NCBI GenBank assembly: GCA_016214955.1
Contig: JACRMN010000015.1
Span: 1-64,000, forward strand
Length of the DNA: 64,000 bases
Direction: 5' to 3'
Source of the DNA: Deltaproteobacteria bacterium
Lineage (GTDB): Bacteria > Myxococcota > Myxococcia > Myxococcales > Anaeromyxobacteraceae
Position numbers and translations under genes: made by a program. Under the pieces are notes generated by a model. It did not search any database, was not told the origin of the DNA, and saw nothing but the letters and a program-made list of their open reading frames with translations. Below, one piece after another: positions 39,465-47,296 of the stretch. How positions within the stretch are numbered: the first letter of the stretch is position 1; every line of letters begins with the position of its first letter.

Positions 39465-40203
39465 ATCTCCGATGCACCCAACGCCCGGTGACCCCGGGCG
39501 TTTTCATTTCCGGGGCGCCGGTCGGCGCGGCGGCGGCGGCAGGGGCCTCACCCTCGCGCCCTACCAGCGCCCCATCGCCGCCCGCGATCAGGCGCAGGGC
39601 GTTGACCTCCCGAGCGTCAACCGGGGCGGTCGCCTGGGGCGGCATCAGCCGCAGCTTGTCCATCTCGGCGCGCATGAAGTCGGGGGCCAGGTGGCCATAG
39701 CGGTCCAGGGTGATCCGCACGTCGGCGTGGCCCAGGATGGTGCTCACGGCGACGATGGAGGCGCCCGCCTGCAGCAGCAGGCTGGCCGTCGTGTGACGCA
39801 GGTCGTGGAACCGGATGGGCCTGACCTGGGCCACCGGCCAGAGCTTGTCGCCGTGGACCGGGCAGCGGCGGAGCGCCCGGTCGGGGGCCTCCTCGACGTG
39901 GCCGCAGCGCGCCGCCGTCCGGTCCCGCCCGCCCGCCGGGTTGACCCGTGCCCGGCAGACGTGTCGGTAGCCCAGGACGATGCCCGCTCGCCCCAGGGCG
40001 CGTCGCAGGACGCCCGAGAAGTCGGTCTCCTGGCTCAGCATCCTCCCGTCTGGCCGGGGGAAGACAAGGGGTGACGGCGAGGCTCTACTGCGCTCGGTTC
40101 GCCCCTGGTGGCGCGGGGCGGGAGGCGGCCCCCGACCAGGAGGCGAACGCCTCTGATGATCGGCGGCAGGCCACCCGGGTTGCCCGACTGGCCGGGCTGC
40201 CAT
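39415..40203 (-). pseudogene. N-terminally truncated tyrosine recombinase (integrase) at tRNA-Gly
   Basis: The C-terminal catalytic half of a phage-type integrase is clear: FHDLRHTTASLLLQAG (boxes with His and Arg) and GHADVRITLDRYGHL with the nucleophile Tyr. The upstream part (PLVFPRPDGRMLSQETDFSG and on) is normal, but the arm-binding domain and the first catalytic Arg box are missing. Residues before about 43 read out of frame through a DUF5681-like fragment. A Cys/His cluster (about residues 77-110) forms a possible zinc ribbon insert. The C-terminus runs antisense into the tRNA 3' half (stop at 39415), typical of an element's left end. Probably inactive. Confidence 0.8.
39481..39509 (+). 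terminator. Intrinsic terminator after tRNA-Gly
   Basis: ACGCCCGG and CCGGGCGT form an 8-bp stem with loop TGACC (39481-39501), followed by TTTCATTT. It differs from the terminators after the second and fourth tRNA-end repeats, consistent with this flank having arrived with the first inserted element. Confidence 0.75.
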
Positions 40204-40247
40204 CGAGTGGCCTGCCCTGCGGTGTTGCCCTTCTGGAACCTTGGCAT
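40035..40247 (-). pseudogene. DUF5681-like N-terminal fragment
   Basis: ATG 40247, preceded by GAGGAGCAGG, opens with MPRFQKGNTAGQATRWQPGQ and SGNPGGLP, the DUF5681 signature often seen near phage terminase or replication genes. After about 35 residues the similarity ends, and the frame runs over the truncated integrase. I read this as a deletion that joined two genes and removed both the body of this one and the start of the integrase. Confidence 0.55.
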
Positions 40248-40304
40248 CGCCTGCTCCTCGCCTGCTCTCAGGCGCGCTGGATGAGCCTCTGGTAGGTTGG
40301 CCTT

Positions 40305-40604
40305 GTGAAGCCGACCGGCCGTGACGCGGCGTGGAGACCCCGCCACCTTCTGCCCGGCAGCGCTTGGCTCGGCGCTGCCGCGGCCGGGGCCCTGGTCTTC
40401 TGGCTCTCCAGGAAGTTCGGAGCCGACCCCATCTGGCCGACAGCCGCCTCCTTCACTGCCACTGTCGTCCTCGTCCCGCTCGTCGGCATGTGGAGGCTGC
40501 TGGGGCCAGGCGCGCGGTTGGCAGTCGGGGCCGGGTGCGTGGCGGCGCTGTCGGGACTCGTCACCTGGATCCTCCTTCTGGCGGGGCGAGTGGCATCACT
40601 CTGA
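40305..40604 (+). CDS. Small membrane protein of unknown function
   Basis: This 99-residue protein has a basic N-terminus and about three hydrophobic helices (roughly 20-38, 47-62, 70-93: LLGPGARLAVGAGCVAAL, SGLVTWILLLAG). GTG 40305 has a GGTAGGTTGG region upstream. It overlaps the 3' end of the convergent excisionase-like gene by 44 nt. It lies inside the first integrated segment. I do not recognise the family. Confidence 0.5.
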   Translation: MKPTGRDAAWRPRHLLPGSAWLGAAAAGALVFWLSRKFGADPIWPTAASFTATVVLVPLVGMWRLLGPGARLAVGAGCVAALSGLVTWILLLAGRVASL

Positions 40605-40749
40605 TCGCGTTGCCCACGCGCAGATGCGGCAGGCGCCCCTCCTCGCAGAGCCTGTAGACGGTCGCGGTGGAGACACCCAGGAGCTCCGCGACGGCGCGAA
40701 CGCTGAGTAGCCGACCCCTCTCCCCTCCTACTGCGCGCAGCCGCCCCAC
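40561..40749 (-). CDS. Excisionase-like helix-turn-helix protein
   Basis: The C-terminal 45 residues (LLSVRAVAELLGVSTATVYR, then LCEEGRLPHLRVGNAIRV) form a MerR/HTH_17 winged helix typical of phage excisionases and recombination directionality factors. I place the start at GTG 40749 (62 residues), the usual size. A longer frame extends to a TTG inside the tRNA repeat and is unlikely. It lies in the same segment as the truncated integrase and could still direct excision if an integrase acts in trans. Confidence 0.7.
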   Translation of the reverse strand: MGRLRAVGGERGRLLSVRAVAELLGVSTATVYRLCEEGRLPHLRVGNAIRVMPLAPPEGGSR

Positions 40750-40896
40750 GGCCGCCCTATGGCCCTTGGCAGCCGCTGCGCTGTCTGCGAACGGCTGGAC
40801 GCACTGGCGGGAGAGCGGGCCGCTGGCACCCTCGACGTCGCGGCTGCTTGCGAGGGCCTGGGGACCGTTGCCAACCCCTGGATCGGACTCGGGGCC

Positions 40897-40943
40897 GCTT
40901 CCCAAGCTGAGGGTCGCGGGTTCGAATCCCGTTTCCCGCTCCA
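40897..40943 (+). repeat. tRNA-Gly 3'-end repeat, copy 2 (att site)
   Basis: These 47 bp are identical to bases 39418-39464 of the tRNA gene, from the anticodon arm to CCA. With copy 1 they bound a 1.4-kb segment carrying the truncated integrase, which is the structure left by site-specific integration at a tRNA gene (attL and attR). Upstream sequence ends CTCGGGGCCG, also seen before copy 4. Confidence 0.92.
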
Positions 40944-40949
40944 GACTCT

Positions 40950-40990
40950 CCGAGGGGTTCCGTCATCCGCCGGGACCCCTCGGGCGTTTC
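40950..40990 (+). terminator. Terminator-like hairpin after tRNA-end copy 2
   Basis: CCGAGGGGT (40950-40958) and ACCCCTCGG (40975-40983) form a 9-bp stem, followed by GCGTTTCTGG. The same block, with two or three changes, follows copy 4 at 45356-45399. TTGTCCG follows at 41006-41012. Confidence 0.65.
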
Positions 40991-41163
40991 TGGGGGTGCA
41001 AAGTGTTGTCCGTAATCGTTGGCCGTGGTCGCCCGGCGCGGAGAATCACCCGTCCCGCCTCGGGTTTCGCCTCGCAGACCATCAGCCTTCCCGCCTGATG
41101 CTCTCCAAGCCCGCGCCGTGAACCATGGTTGACACCCTCGGCGCGCCGCCCTAGGTTCAGCTC

Positions 41164-41454
41164 ATGTGGACGGTCCTCACCACCGAGGCCTTCGACACCT
41201 GGTTCTCCGCGCTGCGGGACCGGAGGGCCGCCCGCCGCATCCAGGCGCGCATCGACCGCGCCGAGGCCGGGAACTTGGGCGACTGCGCCCCGGTCGGCGA
41301 GGGCGTCTCGGAGATGCGGATCCACCACGGGCCCGGCTACCGGGTCTACTTCATCCAGCGCGGCCTGGAGGTCATCGTCCTGCTCGGCGGCGGTGACAAG
41401 GCCACGCAGGCCAAGGACATCGCGAGTGCGCTCGCGCTGGCGAGGCAGCTGTAG
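41164..41454 (+). CDS. HigB/RelE-like toxin
   Basis: The 96-residue protein fits the RelE/ParE-superfamily HigB type: TEAFDTWFSALRDRRAARRI, RIDRAEAGNLGDCAPVGEG, SEMRIHHGPGYRVYFIQRG and VIVLLGGGDKATQAKDI are the conserved segments of a ribosome-dependent mRNA interferase. It is followed 8 nt later by its antitoxin (toxin-first order, as in higBA). It lies in an integrase-less segment between tRNA-end copies 2 and 3, so it may stabilise that segment. Confidence 0.88.
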   Translation: MWTVLTTEAFDTWFSALRDRRAARRIQARIDRAEAGNLGDCAPVGEGVSEMRIHHGPGYRVYFIQRGLEVIVLLGGGDKATQAKDIASALALARQL

Positions 41455-41462
41455 GAGGCACC

Positions 41463-41777
41463 ATGGCGTCAAAGGGAAAGACGAAGCTGAAGCTCAAGAG
41501 GTGGGACTCCGCGGAGCACCTCGAGACCGAGGAGGACATCGCCCTCTACTGGGAGGCCTGCCTCGAGGAGGCGGCCGAGGATCCGGCCTTCATCACCGCC
41601 GCCCTCGCCACCATCGCCAAGGCCCGCGGCATGACGGCCCTGGCCCGCGAGACCGGCCTCACGCGCGAGGGGCTCTACAAGGCCCTCTCGCCCGACGGGA
41701 ACCCGGAGTTCGCAACAGTGATGAAGGTCATCCGCGCGCTCGGGCTTCACCTCCACGGCTCTGCGGCGCAGGGCTGA
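41463..41777 (+). CDS. HigA-like antitoxin
   Basis: The 104-residue protein has an acidic dimer/toxin-binding region (LETEEDIALYWEACLEEA) and a helix-turn-helix (MTALARETGLTREGLYKALS, followed by DGNPEFATVMKVIRALG). This form pairs with HigB-type toxins and autoregulates the operon. GTAGGAGGCACC precedes the ATG. Confidence 0.88.
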   Translation: MASKGKTKLKLKRWDSAEHLETEEDIALYWEACLEEAAEDPAFITAALATIAKARGMTALARETGLTREGLYKALSPDGNPEFATVMKVIRALGLHLHGSAAQG

Positions 41778-41785
41778 CCCATTCC

Positions 41786-42690
41786 ATGGCCCACCATCAC
41801 CCCAAGGGTCTCGCGGCCATCGACCCCCTGGCGGCCCCGCTACCCCACGGGACGGAGGTCACGACACGCGTGGAGCGCCAGCTCGGTGACCGGCGCATCC
41901 CGCAGGGCGTGGTGGGCCGCGTGGTCACCATCCGGGACGACGGCTTCGACGTCCTCGTGACCGGAGTCGGGGTCGTGCCCTATTCGCGCGAAGAACTCCT
42001 CCCCCGACGTCCGGGCCAGGTTCGCTTCGCCGAGCAGCGGGCCTCGAACTGGGAGGCGCTGCGGCCCTGCGTCGTGCTGGAGGCCACCGTCGGCTCGCGC
42101 GCCTGGGGACTCGCCGACGAGGGCTCCGACACCGACCTGCGCGGCGTCTTCGTCCTACCCTTCCCCTGGACCGTCGGCCTGCTCGAGCAGGCGCAGACAC
42201 TAACAAGCGCCTCGAGCGGGTCCTGTCGCGCTTCATCATGCGCACCTCGCCAGACCACGCCGCCCTCCGCGAGCTCGTCGGCCACAGCCTGTCGCGCAAG
42301 CTGCACCGCCACTACCGCGGCTTCGCCACGGGCCAGCTCCGGGAGTGGGAGAAGGACGGATTCCGCTCAGCGAAGAAGCTCCTCTACGTGCTTCGCACGA
42401 CGCTCACGGGTACGCACGCCCTCCTCACCGGGGCCCTCGAGACCGACGTCACCCTCCTGCTCGACGAGCATGGTTTCTCGGCGGCGCGCGAGTTGGTAGA
42501 GGCCAAGCGCCGAGGCGAGCGCTCCGAGCTGCCCGCGGAGGTCGCCGAACGCTGGCGGAAGGAAGTGGGCCGCGCCTTCGACGTCCTGGATGGTGCGCTG
42601 GCCCGCTCCACGCTCCCCGAGGTACCTCCTAACGTCCGCGAGATCGAGGCTTGGCTCCTCGAGCTCAGACGGCGGTCGTTCTCGAGGTGA
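41786..42690 (+). pseudogene. Broken DNA polymerase beta-superfamily nucleotidyltransferase
   Basis: The first frame (ATG 41786) gives an N-terminal barrel-like part, then the nucleotidyltransferase motif EATVGSRAWGLADEGSDTD followed by LRGVFVLP with its two Asp. It runs out of homology at about 42195. A different frame picks up as NKRLERVLSRFIMRTSP and continues to 42690 with a helical C-terminal region. The total of about 300 residues is shorter than I expect for this COG3541-like family, so an internal deletion with a frame change is likely. It starts 8 nt after the antitoxin gene. Confidence 0.65.
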
Positions 42691-42703
42691 GAGGGCCGGG
42701 CCA

Positions 42704-42727
42704 GACAACAATCAGACAATGATCTGC
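42704..42727 (+). repeat. Conserved right-end element of the second segment
   Basis: The 24-bp block GACAACAATC-A-GACAATGATCTGC recurs at 45193-45216 with one change. Both copies end exactly 89 bp before the start of the next tRNA-end repeat (42816 and 45305), and the sequence between also matches (TGGAACGCCC, GTGATTCCGC, ATCTGGCCTGAT). Direct GACAA units suggest binding sites of an integrase or excision factor. Confidence 0.75.
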
Positions 42728-42815
42728 TGCTGGAACGCCCCTCGACGACCCTGAACCGCTGCAACGCCCCGCGTGATTCCGCGGATCTGGCCTGATCCCG
42801 CGGCGGGGGCACCTT

Positions 42816-42860
42816 TTCCCAAGCTGAGGGTCGCCGGTTCGAATCCGGTTTCCCGCTCCA
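42816..42860 (+). repeat. tRNA-Gly 3'-end repeat, copy 3, with compensatory T-stem change
   Basis: These 45 bp match the tRNA 3' half except at two positions, where the T stem reads GCCGG/CCGGT instead of GCGGG/CCCGT. The two changes restore a base pair (G51-C63 to C51-G63). That is expected only if this end once completed a working tRNA, as when an incoming element replaces the 3' half. It bounds the toxin-antitoxin and serine-hydrolase segments. Confidence 0.9.
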
Positions 42861-43233
42861 GATTCGGCAGGATTGGCGAGGCCTTCCAGGGCGACCTGGG
42901 GGGCCTTCGTCGTTTCTGTGGAACGCCAGACGTTGTCAGAGGTGGTTGTCCGGACTTCGTCGGCCCTCCGAATCGACGGAGGTGCCACTGGATTCTCCCT
43001 GCCGACCATCAGCTTTCTACGCTGGGGCCTCAACACTCAGGTCGCCTTGATGAGCCATACCGAGCGTGACGGTGTTTGCTCCGATCGCGCCACCTACAGC
43101 ATCGCCTGTCCCCGTAAGTCACCTGTACTGGACTCGAAATCGGGATCGGTCTTCCCATCCCCCATTGCGCGGTCGGAAGGCGACCACCTCGCGGCTAGAC
43201 TCTGGCGCTCCACCTCCGGCCCAGGAGCCCTAC
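42861..43233. other. Left end of the third segment, no gene seen
   Basis: This stretch follows tRNA-end copy 3 and has no supported gene. It holds TTGTCAG (42933-42939) and TTGTCCG (42946-42952), and GACCATCAG (43004-43012), which recurs at 41077-41085 in the second segment's left end. A lower-GC stretch precedes the serine hydrolase gene and probably holds its promoter; AGGAG lies 8 nt before its GTG. Confidence 0.5.
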
Positions 43234-45066
43234 GTGTCCCGTCTCCCCTTCGCGCCCTGCGCCCTCGCCGCGCTCCTGGCCTGCGCCCCCTCGCGCCCTG
43301 CCCTCCGGCCCGCCGCCCCCGGCCCGGAGCTCTCCCGCGGGCAGCGGCTGGCCGCTGCCGCCGAGGCCCTGACCCCCGAGCTGACCGCCCTGGTGGAGAA
43401 GACCCGCGCCCCCGGCGTGGTGCTGGGCCTGGTGGTCGACGGTGAGCTCGTGTGGGTGAAGGGCTGGGGCGCGCGGGAGGTAGCCTCGGGCGCGCCGGTG
43501 ACCCCGGACACCGTCTTCCGCATCGCCTCCATGACGAAGGCCTTCACCGCCGACGCGGTGCTCAAGCTCCGGGACGAGGGGAGGCTGGCCCTCGACGCCC
43601 CGTTGGAGACCTACCTGCCGGAGCTGACCGGCATGAGCGGGCCCACCCGCGACGCGCCGCGCCCTACGCTCCGGCTGCTCCTCTCCCACTCCGCCGGCCT
43701 ACCCGAGGACAACGCCTGCGGGGATCTGCGCCTCCCGATGCCCGAGGCCGAGCTCGACGCGGTGCTGCGTCGGGGGCTGAGCTTCTCCACCACACCTGGC
43801 ACCGAGTTCGAGTATGCCAACCTCGGCTTCGCTCTGGCCGGGCGGGTTGTGAGCCGGGTCACCGGACAGAGCGCCCAGCAGTACATCTCCCGGCAGCTCC
43901 TCCAGCCGCTGGGGATGAGCTCCACCGTCTGGGACGTGGGCCAGGTCCCGTCGGAGCGGCGGGCCCACGGGTACGGCCGGCGCGACTCCCCCATGCCCTC
44001 CTCCGGCCTGGCCCACTTCGAGGACGACCTCCCCCACGAGGAGCTGACCCTGGAAGACGGCAGCTGGGCCCCCATGGGCGGCCTGTGGACGTCGCCCCGG
44101 GACTACGCTCGCTGGGTCGCCTATCAGCTCGACGCCTGGCCCCCGCGCGACGACCCCGAGGCCGGCCCGGTACGCCGGGCCTCGGTGCGCGAGGCCCAGC
44201 AGGTGCAGCGCTTCATCGGCTTCACCGCCTCCACCAGGGAGGGCGCGCTGAAAGCCCAGTCCGTCGGCTACGGCTTTGGCTGGGCGGCGAGCCAGAGTTG
44301 CACCTTCGGCCAGGTGGTCACCCACACCGGTGGGCTCCCCGGCTACGGCTCCCACGTCCGGCTGCTGCCCAACGCGCGGGTGGGCGCCTTCGCGATGACC
44401 AACCTCACCTACCAGGGCGCCAATGGGGTGGTGGTGGCGCTCCTCGAAGGACTGGCCCGCCAGGCGCTACTCGACCCGCCGCGGCTCCCGCCCACGCCGG
44501 CCCTGACCGACTCCGCGCAGCGCGTCCTCGAACTCCTCTCCAGGTGGGACCCGGCGGCCCTGGAGGCCGCGGTGGACCACACCTACCTCGTGTACCAGCC
44601 CCTGGATCGGGTCCAGGCGCGCCTGGCCAGCCTCAGCGCTCAGCTTGGCCAGTGCGGGGCGCCCCGGCGCTGGACGGTCGAGAACCGGCTCCGCGGAGAC
44701 GCCGTCGTCCACTGCGAGCGCGGGACCCTGGCCATGCACCTCGAGCTGACCCATGAAGTGCCCACCCGCCTCCAGGCCCTGGACCTCGTGGTCCGGCCCA
44801 CGCTGGTGCCGGCGACGCGCACCATGGTCGAGGCCCTGCTGTCCGGCGCGAAGGAAGGGACGGCGGTTGGGCGGCTCCAGGCTCGGCGCGGCCCGTGTCG
44901 GGTGGAGGAGGCCTGGGCCTCGGAGGACGGGAAGGCGCTCTCCGCTCACCTGGCCTGCGCCCGGGGCACCGCCGAGCTCACGGTGGGTCTGGAAGGCGCT
45001 GGGGGGACGCCGAAGCGCGTGGAGGTGGAGGAACCCGACGGTGGCCGCTGCCTGGAGGGACGCTAG
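43234..45066 (+). CDS. Lipoprotein serine hydrolase of the beta-lactamase (class C / penicillin-binding) family
   Basis: The 610-residue protein begins with a lipoprotein signal (CALAALLAC, Cys17). The beta-lactamase fold shows the SxxK motif SMTK at 99-102, the YxN motif in EYANLGFALAG, and HTGG in VVTHTGGLPGYG. A C-terminal domain of about 170 residues follows. Family members are D-aminopeptidases, esterases or carboxypeptidases more often than true beta-lactamases. GTG 43234 has AGGAG at the right distance. It is the only gene of the third tRNA-bounded segment, so it was probably acquired with it. Confidence 0.88.
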   Translation: MSRLPFAPCALAALLACAPSRPALRPAAPGPELSRGQRLAAAAEALTPELTALVEKTRAPGVVLGLVVDGELVWVKGWGAREVASGAPVTPDTVFRIASMTKAFTADAVLKLRDEGRLALDAPLETYLPELTGMSGPTRDAPRPTLRLLLSHSAGLPEDNACGDLRLPMPEAELDAVLRRGLSFSTTPGTEFEYANLGFALAGRVVSRVTGQSAQQYISRQLLQPLGMSSTVWDVGQVPSERRAHGYGRRDSPMPSSGLAHFEDDLPHEELTLEDGSWAPMGGLWTSPRDYARWVAYQLDAWPPRDDPEAGPVRRASVREAQQVQRFIGFTASTREGALKAQSVGYGFGWAASQSCTFGQVVTHTGGLPGYGSHVRLLPNARVGAFAMTNLTYQGANGVVVALLEGLARQALLDPPRLPPTPALTDSAQRVLELLSRWDPAALEAAVDHTYLVYQPLDRVQARLASLSAQLGQCGAPRRWTVENRLRGDAVVHCERGTLAMHLELTHEVPTRLQALDLVVRPTLVPATRTMVEALLSGAKEGTAVGRLQARRGPCRVEEAWASEDGKALSAHLACARGTAELTVGLEGAGGTPKRVEVEEPDGGRCLEGR

Positions 45067-45192
45067 AAGGCATCCAGAGCCCTCGCGTTGCCGCGTCGCC
45101 CCTCACGGTGCCGGCAGGTCGAAGTGAGCATGATCCGGCTCGGTAGCCAGCAAGTGAAGGCTCGTTGGACCGCGTCCTGAGCGCGCTCCGCG

Positions 45193-45216
45193 GACAACAA
45201 TCGGACAATGATCTGC
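45193..45216 (+). repeat. Conserved right-end element of the third segment
   Basis: GACAACAATC-G-GACAATGATCTGC repeats the block at 42704-42727 with one mismatch, again ending 89 bp before a tRNA-end repeat. The reverse complement contains TTGTCCGATTGTTGTCC, similar to TTGTCCG motifs at the left ends. This marks the serine-hydrolase segment and the toxin-antitoxin segment as related elements. Confidence 0.75.
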
Positions 45217-45304
45217 CGTCGGAACGCCCTTCAACGTCCCTGATCCATCTCAACGCTCCTCGTGATTCCGCTTATCTGGCCTGATCTCGGGGCCGGGGCA
45301 CCGT

Positions 45305-45349
45305 TTCCCAAGCTGAGGGTCGCGGGTTCGAATCCCGTTTCCCGCTCCA
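45305..45349 (+). repeat. tRNA-Gly 3'-end repeat, copy 4 (att site)
   Basis: These 45 bp are identical to the tRNA 3' end. It is the distal copy of the array. The flank that follows contains a terminator hairpin and TTGTCCG at 45413-45419 (64 bp after the repeat; 63 bp for copy 2). It could be the original chromosomal tRNA flank or the left end of another element. Confidence 0.92.
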
Positions 45350-45355
45350 GACTCT

Positions 45356-45399
45356 CCGAGGGGTTCCGTCATCCGGCGGGACCCCTCGGGCGTTTCTGG
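45356..45399 (+). terminator. Terminator-like hairpin after tRNA-end copy 4
   Basis: CCGAGGGGT (45356-45364) and ACCCCTCGG (45381-45389) pair over 9 bp and lead into GCGTTTCTGGGG. It is nearly identical to the hairpin after copy 2. The remaining sequence to 45548 holds no gene that I can support. Confidence 0.6.
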
Positions 45400-45548
45400 G
45401 GCCGGCAAGAGGTTGTCCGCAGGCCGCGGCCTCCATCTCCCCCACCTGACCCTGCTCGCCTCGCCCGCCCTGGCCTCGCCTGACCGGCCCGGGCGCGCGG
45501 CGCGGCCTTGCGGGCTCCTCACCGCCGGCGCAGACTCGGCGCTCGTCC

Positions 45549-46673
45549 ATGCCGGATTCCACCGATCTCTACCGACGCCTCCGGGCCCACCTCGACGAGA
45601 TGCCGGTGCCCTTCCCGGCCACCGAATCCGGGGTTGAGCTCCGGCTCCTCGCCCGGCTCTACTCGCCGGAGGAGGCGGAGGCGGCCCTCCTCCTGAGCGC
45701 GGTCCCCGAGCCGGCGGCCCGCATCGCCGCCCGGGCCCCCGGCGCTGATCCCGCGGCGCTCGCGGTGCGGCTCGACGCCATGGCGGAGAAGGGGCTCCTC
45801 CTGCGCTCCGGCCGGCCCGACCGCCGCCGCTACGGCAAGGCGCCACTCGCGGTCGGCATCTACGAGATGCAGGTCGACCGGCTCACCCGCGAGGTCCAGG
45901 ACGACTTCGAGGCCTACGGGCAGGAGGCCTTCAAGGGCGCCTTCCTCGGCGGGCGCACCGGCCAGATGCGCACGGTGCCGGTGAACGCCACCTTCGTGCC
46001 CGAGCGGGCGGTGGGGCGCTACGACGACGCCCGTGCCCTCCTCGCCGCGAGCCCGGGACCGTTCGCCATCCAGAACTGCGTCTGCCGGCAGGGGCGCGAC
46101 CTGCAGGCCCACCCCTGCTCCGTCACCAGCGAGCGGCGGGTCTGCCTCGGCATCGGGCACGTGGCGAAGTCGCTCGTCCGGAGCGGCCACGGACAGCCGG
46201 TGGAGCGCGACGAGGTCATGCGGCTCCTCGACACCGCCGAGCAGGACGGGCTCGTGCTGCAGCCCTCCAACACCCGCGACCCGGTCTTCATGTGCTTCTG
46301 CTGCGGCTGCTGCTGCGGCGTGCTCCGGATGGCCAAGGCGCTGCCGCGACCGGCCGAGGCGGTCACCACCAACTACCGGGCTGCGGTGGACGGCTCCAGC
46401 TGCGCCGGCTGCGGCGCCTGCGTGCCGCGCTGCCCGATGGACGCCCTCGACGACTCGGGCGACGCCACGGCGGTGCTCGCCGATCGCTGCATCGGCTGCG
46501 GCGTCTGCGTCCCGGCTTGCCCCACCGGAGCGCTCTCGCTCGCGGTGAAGCCGCGGCCGGCGGTCCCGCCCCGCTCTCTCGGCACCCTGTACGGCCGGCT
46601 CACGGTGGAGCGGTTCGGCTGGCTCGGGACGGCCAGGCGGCTCGGCAAGGCCCTGCTCGGCCGACGGGTGTAG
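45549..46673 (+). CDS. 4Fe-4S dicluster ferredoxin-type protein
   Basis: The 374-residue protein has an N-terminal region of about 110 residues like a winged helix (VRLDAMAEKGLLLRSGRP), a Cys-rich middle (QNCVCRQGRDL, HPCSVTSERRVCLG, FMCFCCGCCCGVL), and two ferredoxin motifs near the C-terminus (CAGCGACVPRCPMDA and CIGCGVCVPACPTGA). It is predicted to be a cytoplasmic electron-transfer or sensory Fe-S protein. The nine-cysteine stretch around 240-260 could hold an additional cluster. No partner oxidoreductase is adjacent. It lies just beyond the tRNA-repeat array. Confidence 0.85.
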   Translation: MPDSTDLYRRLRAHLDEMPVPFPATESGVELRLLARLYSPEEAEAALLLSAVPEPAARIAARAPGADPAALAVRLDAMAEKGLLLRSGRPDRRRYGKAPLAVGIYEMQVDRLTREVQDDFEAYGQEAFKGAFLGGRTGQMRTVPVNATFVPERAVGRYDDARALLAASPGPFAIQNCVCRQGRDLQAHPCSVTSERRVCLGIGHVAKSLVRSGHGQPVERDEVMRLLDTAEQDGLVLQPSNTRDPVFMCFCCGCCCGVLRMAKALPRPAEAVTTNYRAAVDGSSCAGCGACVPRCPMDALDDSGDATAVLADRCIGCGVCVPACPTGALSLAVKPRPAVPPRSLGTLYGRLTVERFGWLGTARRLGKALLGRRV

Positions 46674-46786
46674 CGAGGCGCCGTTCACGTTCTCCATGCG
46701 CGCCAGCTCCTCGGCGCGGGACGCACGGCGGCCCGGATCGCGCGCGGGTGACCGCGCCCGGGCCTCCGGCGTATCGTCGGCGCATC

Positions 46787-47221
46787 GTGAGCATCCGCCC
46801 CGAGGATCCCTGCCCCTGTGGCGGCGCCACCTACGGCGTCTGCTGCGGCCCGCGCCACGACGGCTCCCGCCCCGCCGAGACCGCGGAGGCGCTCATGCGC
46901 TCGCGCTACTCGGCCTTCGCGCTCTGCCTCCCCGACTACCTGCAGGCCACGCACGACGCCCCGGCCACCGAGCAGGGCCGGCGCGAGCTCGCCGCTGCCG
47001 CGACGGCCGTCACCTGGCTGGGCCTCACGGTGCACGGCACCGAGCGCGGCGGCCCGGACGACGAGGAGGGCTTCGTGGAGTTCACCGCCCGCTCCCGGGA
47101 CGGGCGGCATGCCTACGCGCTCCACGAGCGGTCCCGCTTCCGGCGCGTGTCGGGCCGGTGGCTCTACGTCGACGGGGAGTGCCGCCTGGAGCGCACCCTT
47201 GCCGGCGGCCGCGCCCGCTGA
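46787..47221 (+). CDS. YchJ-family (UPF0225) protein with SEC-C motif
   Basis: The 144-residue protein begins with a SEC-C zinc motif (DPCPCGGATYGVCCGP), followed by MRSRYSAFAL, VEFTAR and FRRVSGRWLYVDG. This is the YchJ family, with an NTF2-like fold after the SEC-C motif and no settled function. GTG 46787 is the natural start. Confidence 0.88.
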   Translation: MSIRPEDPCPCGGATYGVCCGPRHDGSRPAETAEALMRSRYSAFALCLPDYLQATHDAPATEQGRRELAAAATAVTWLGLTVHGTERGGPDDEEGFVEFTARSRDGRHAYALHERSRFRRVSGRWLYVDGECRLERTLAGGRAR

Positions 47222-47296
47222 GGCTACCGGGCGCGCGCCGCGCGAGCGCGGCCAGGCGGCTTGGACAGGCCCGTCCGGCCCACCTATCCTCGCGAC

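Noticed and set aside
40757-40966. Small minus-strand frames with GNGIRTRDPQLGK across the tRNA repeats
   Set aside because: This is the antisense translation of the tRNA 3' half, a known spurious annotation. It occurs at each copy of the repeat.
43234-45066. Antibiotic-resistance beta-lactamase
   Set aside because: The SxxK, YxN and HTGG motifs fit the broad serine hydrolase/class C family, but a lipoprotein of 610 residues with an extra domain is more like a peptidase or esterase.
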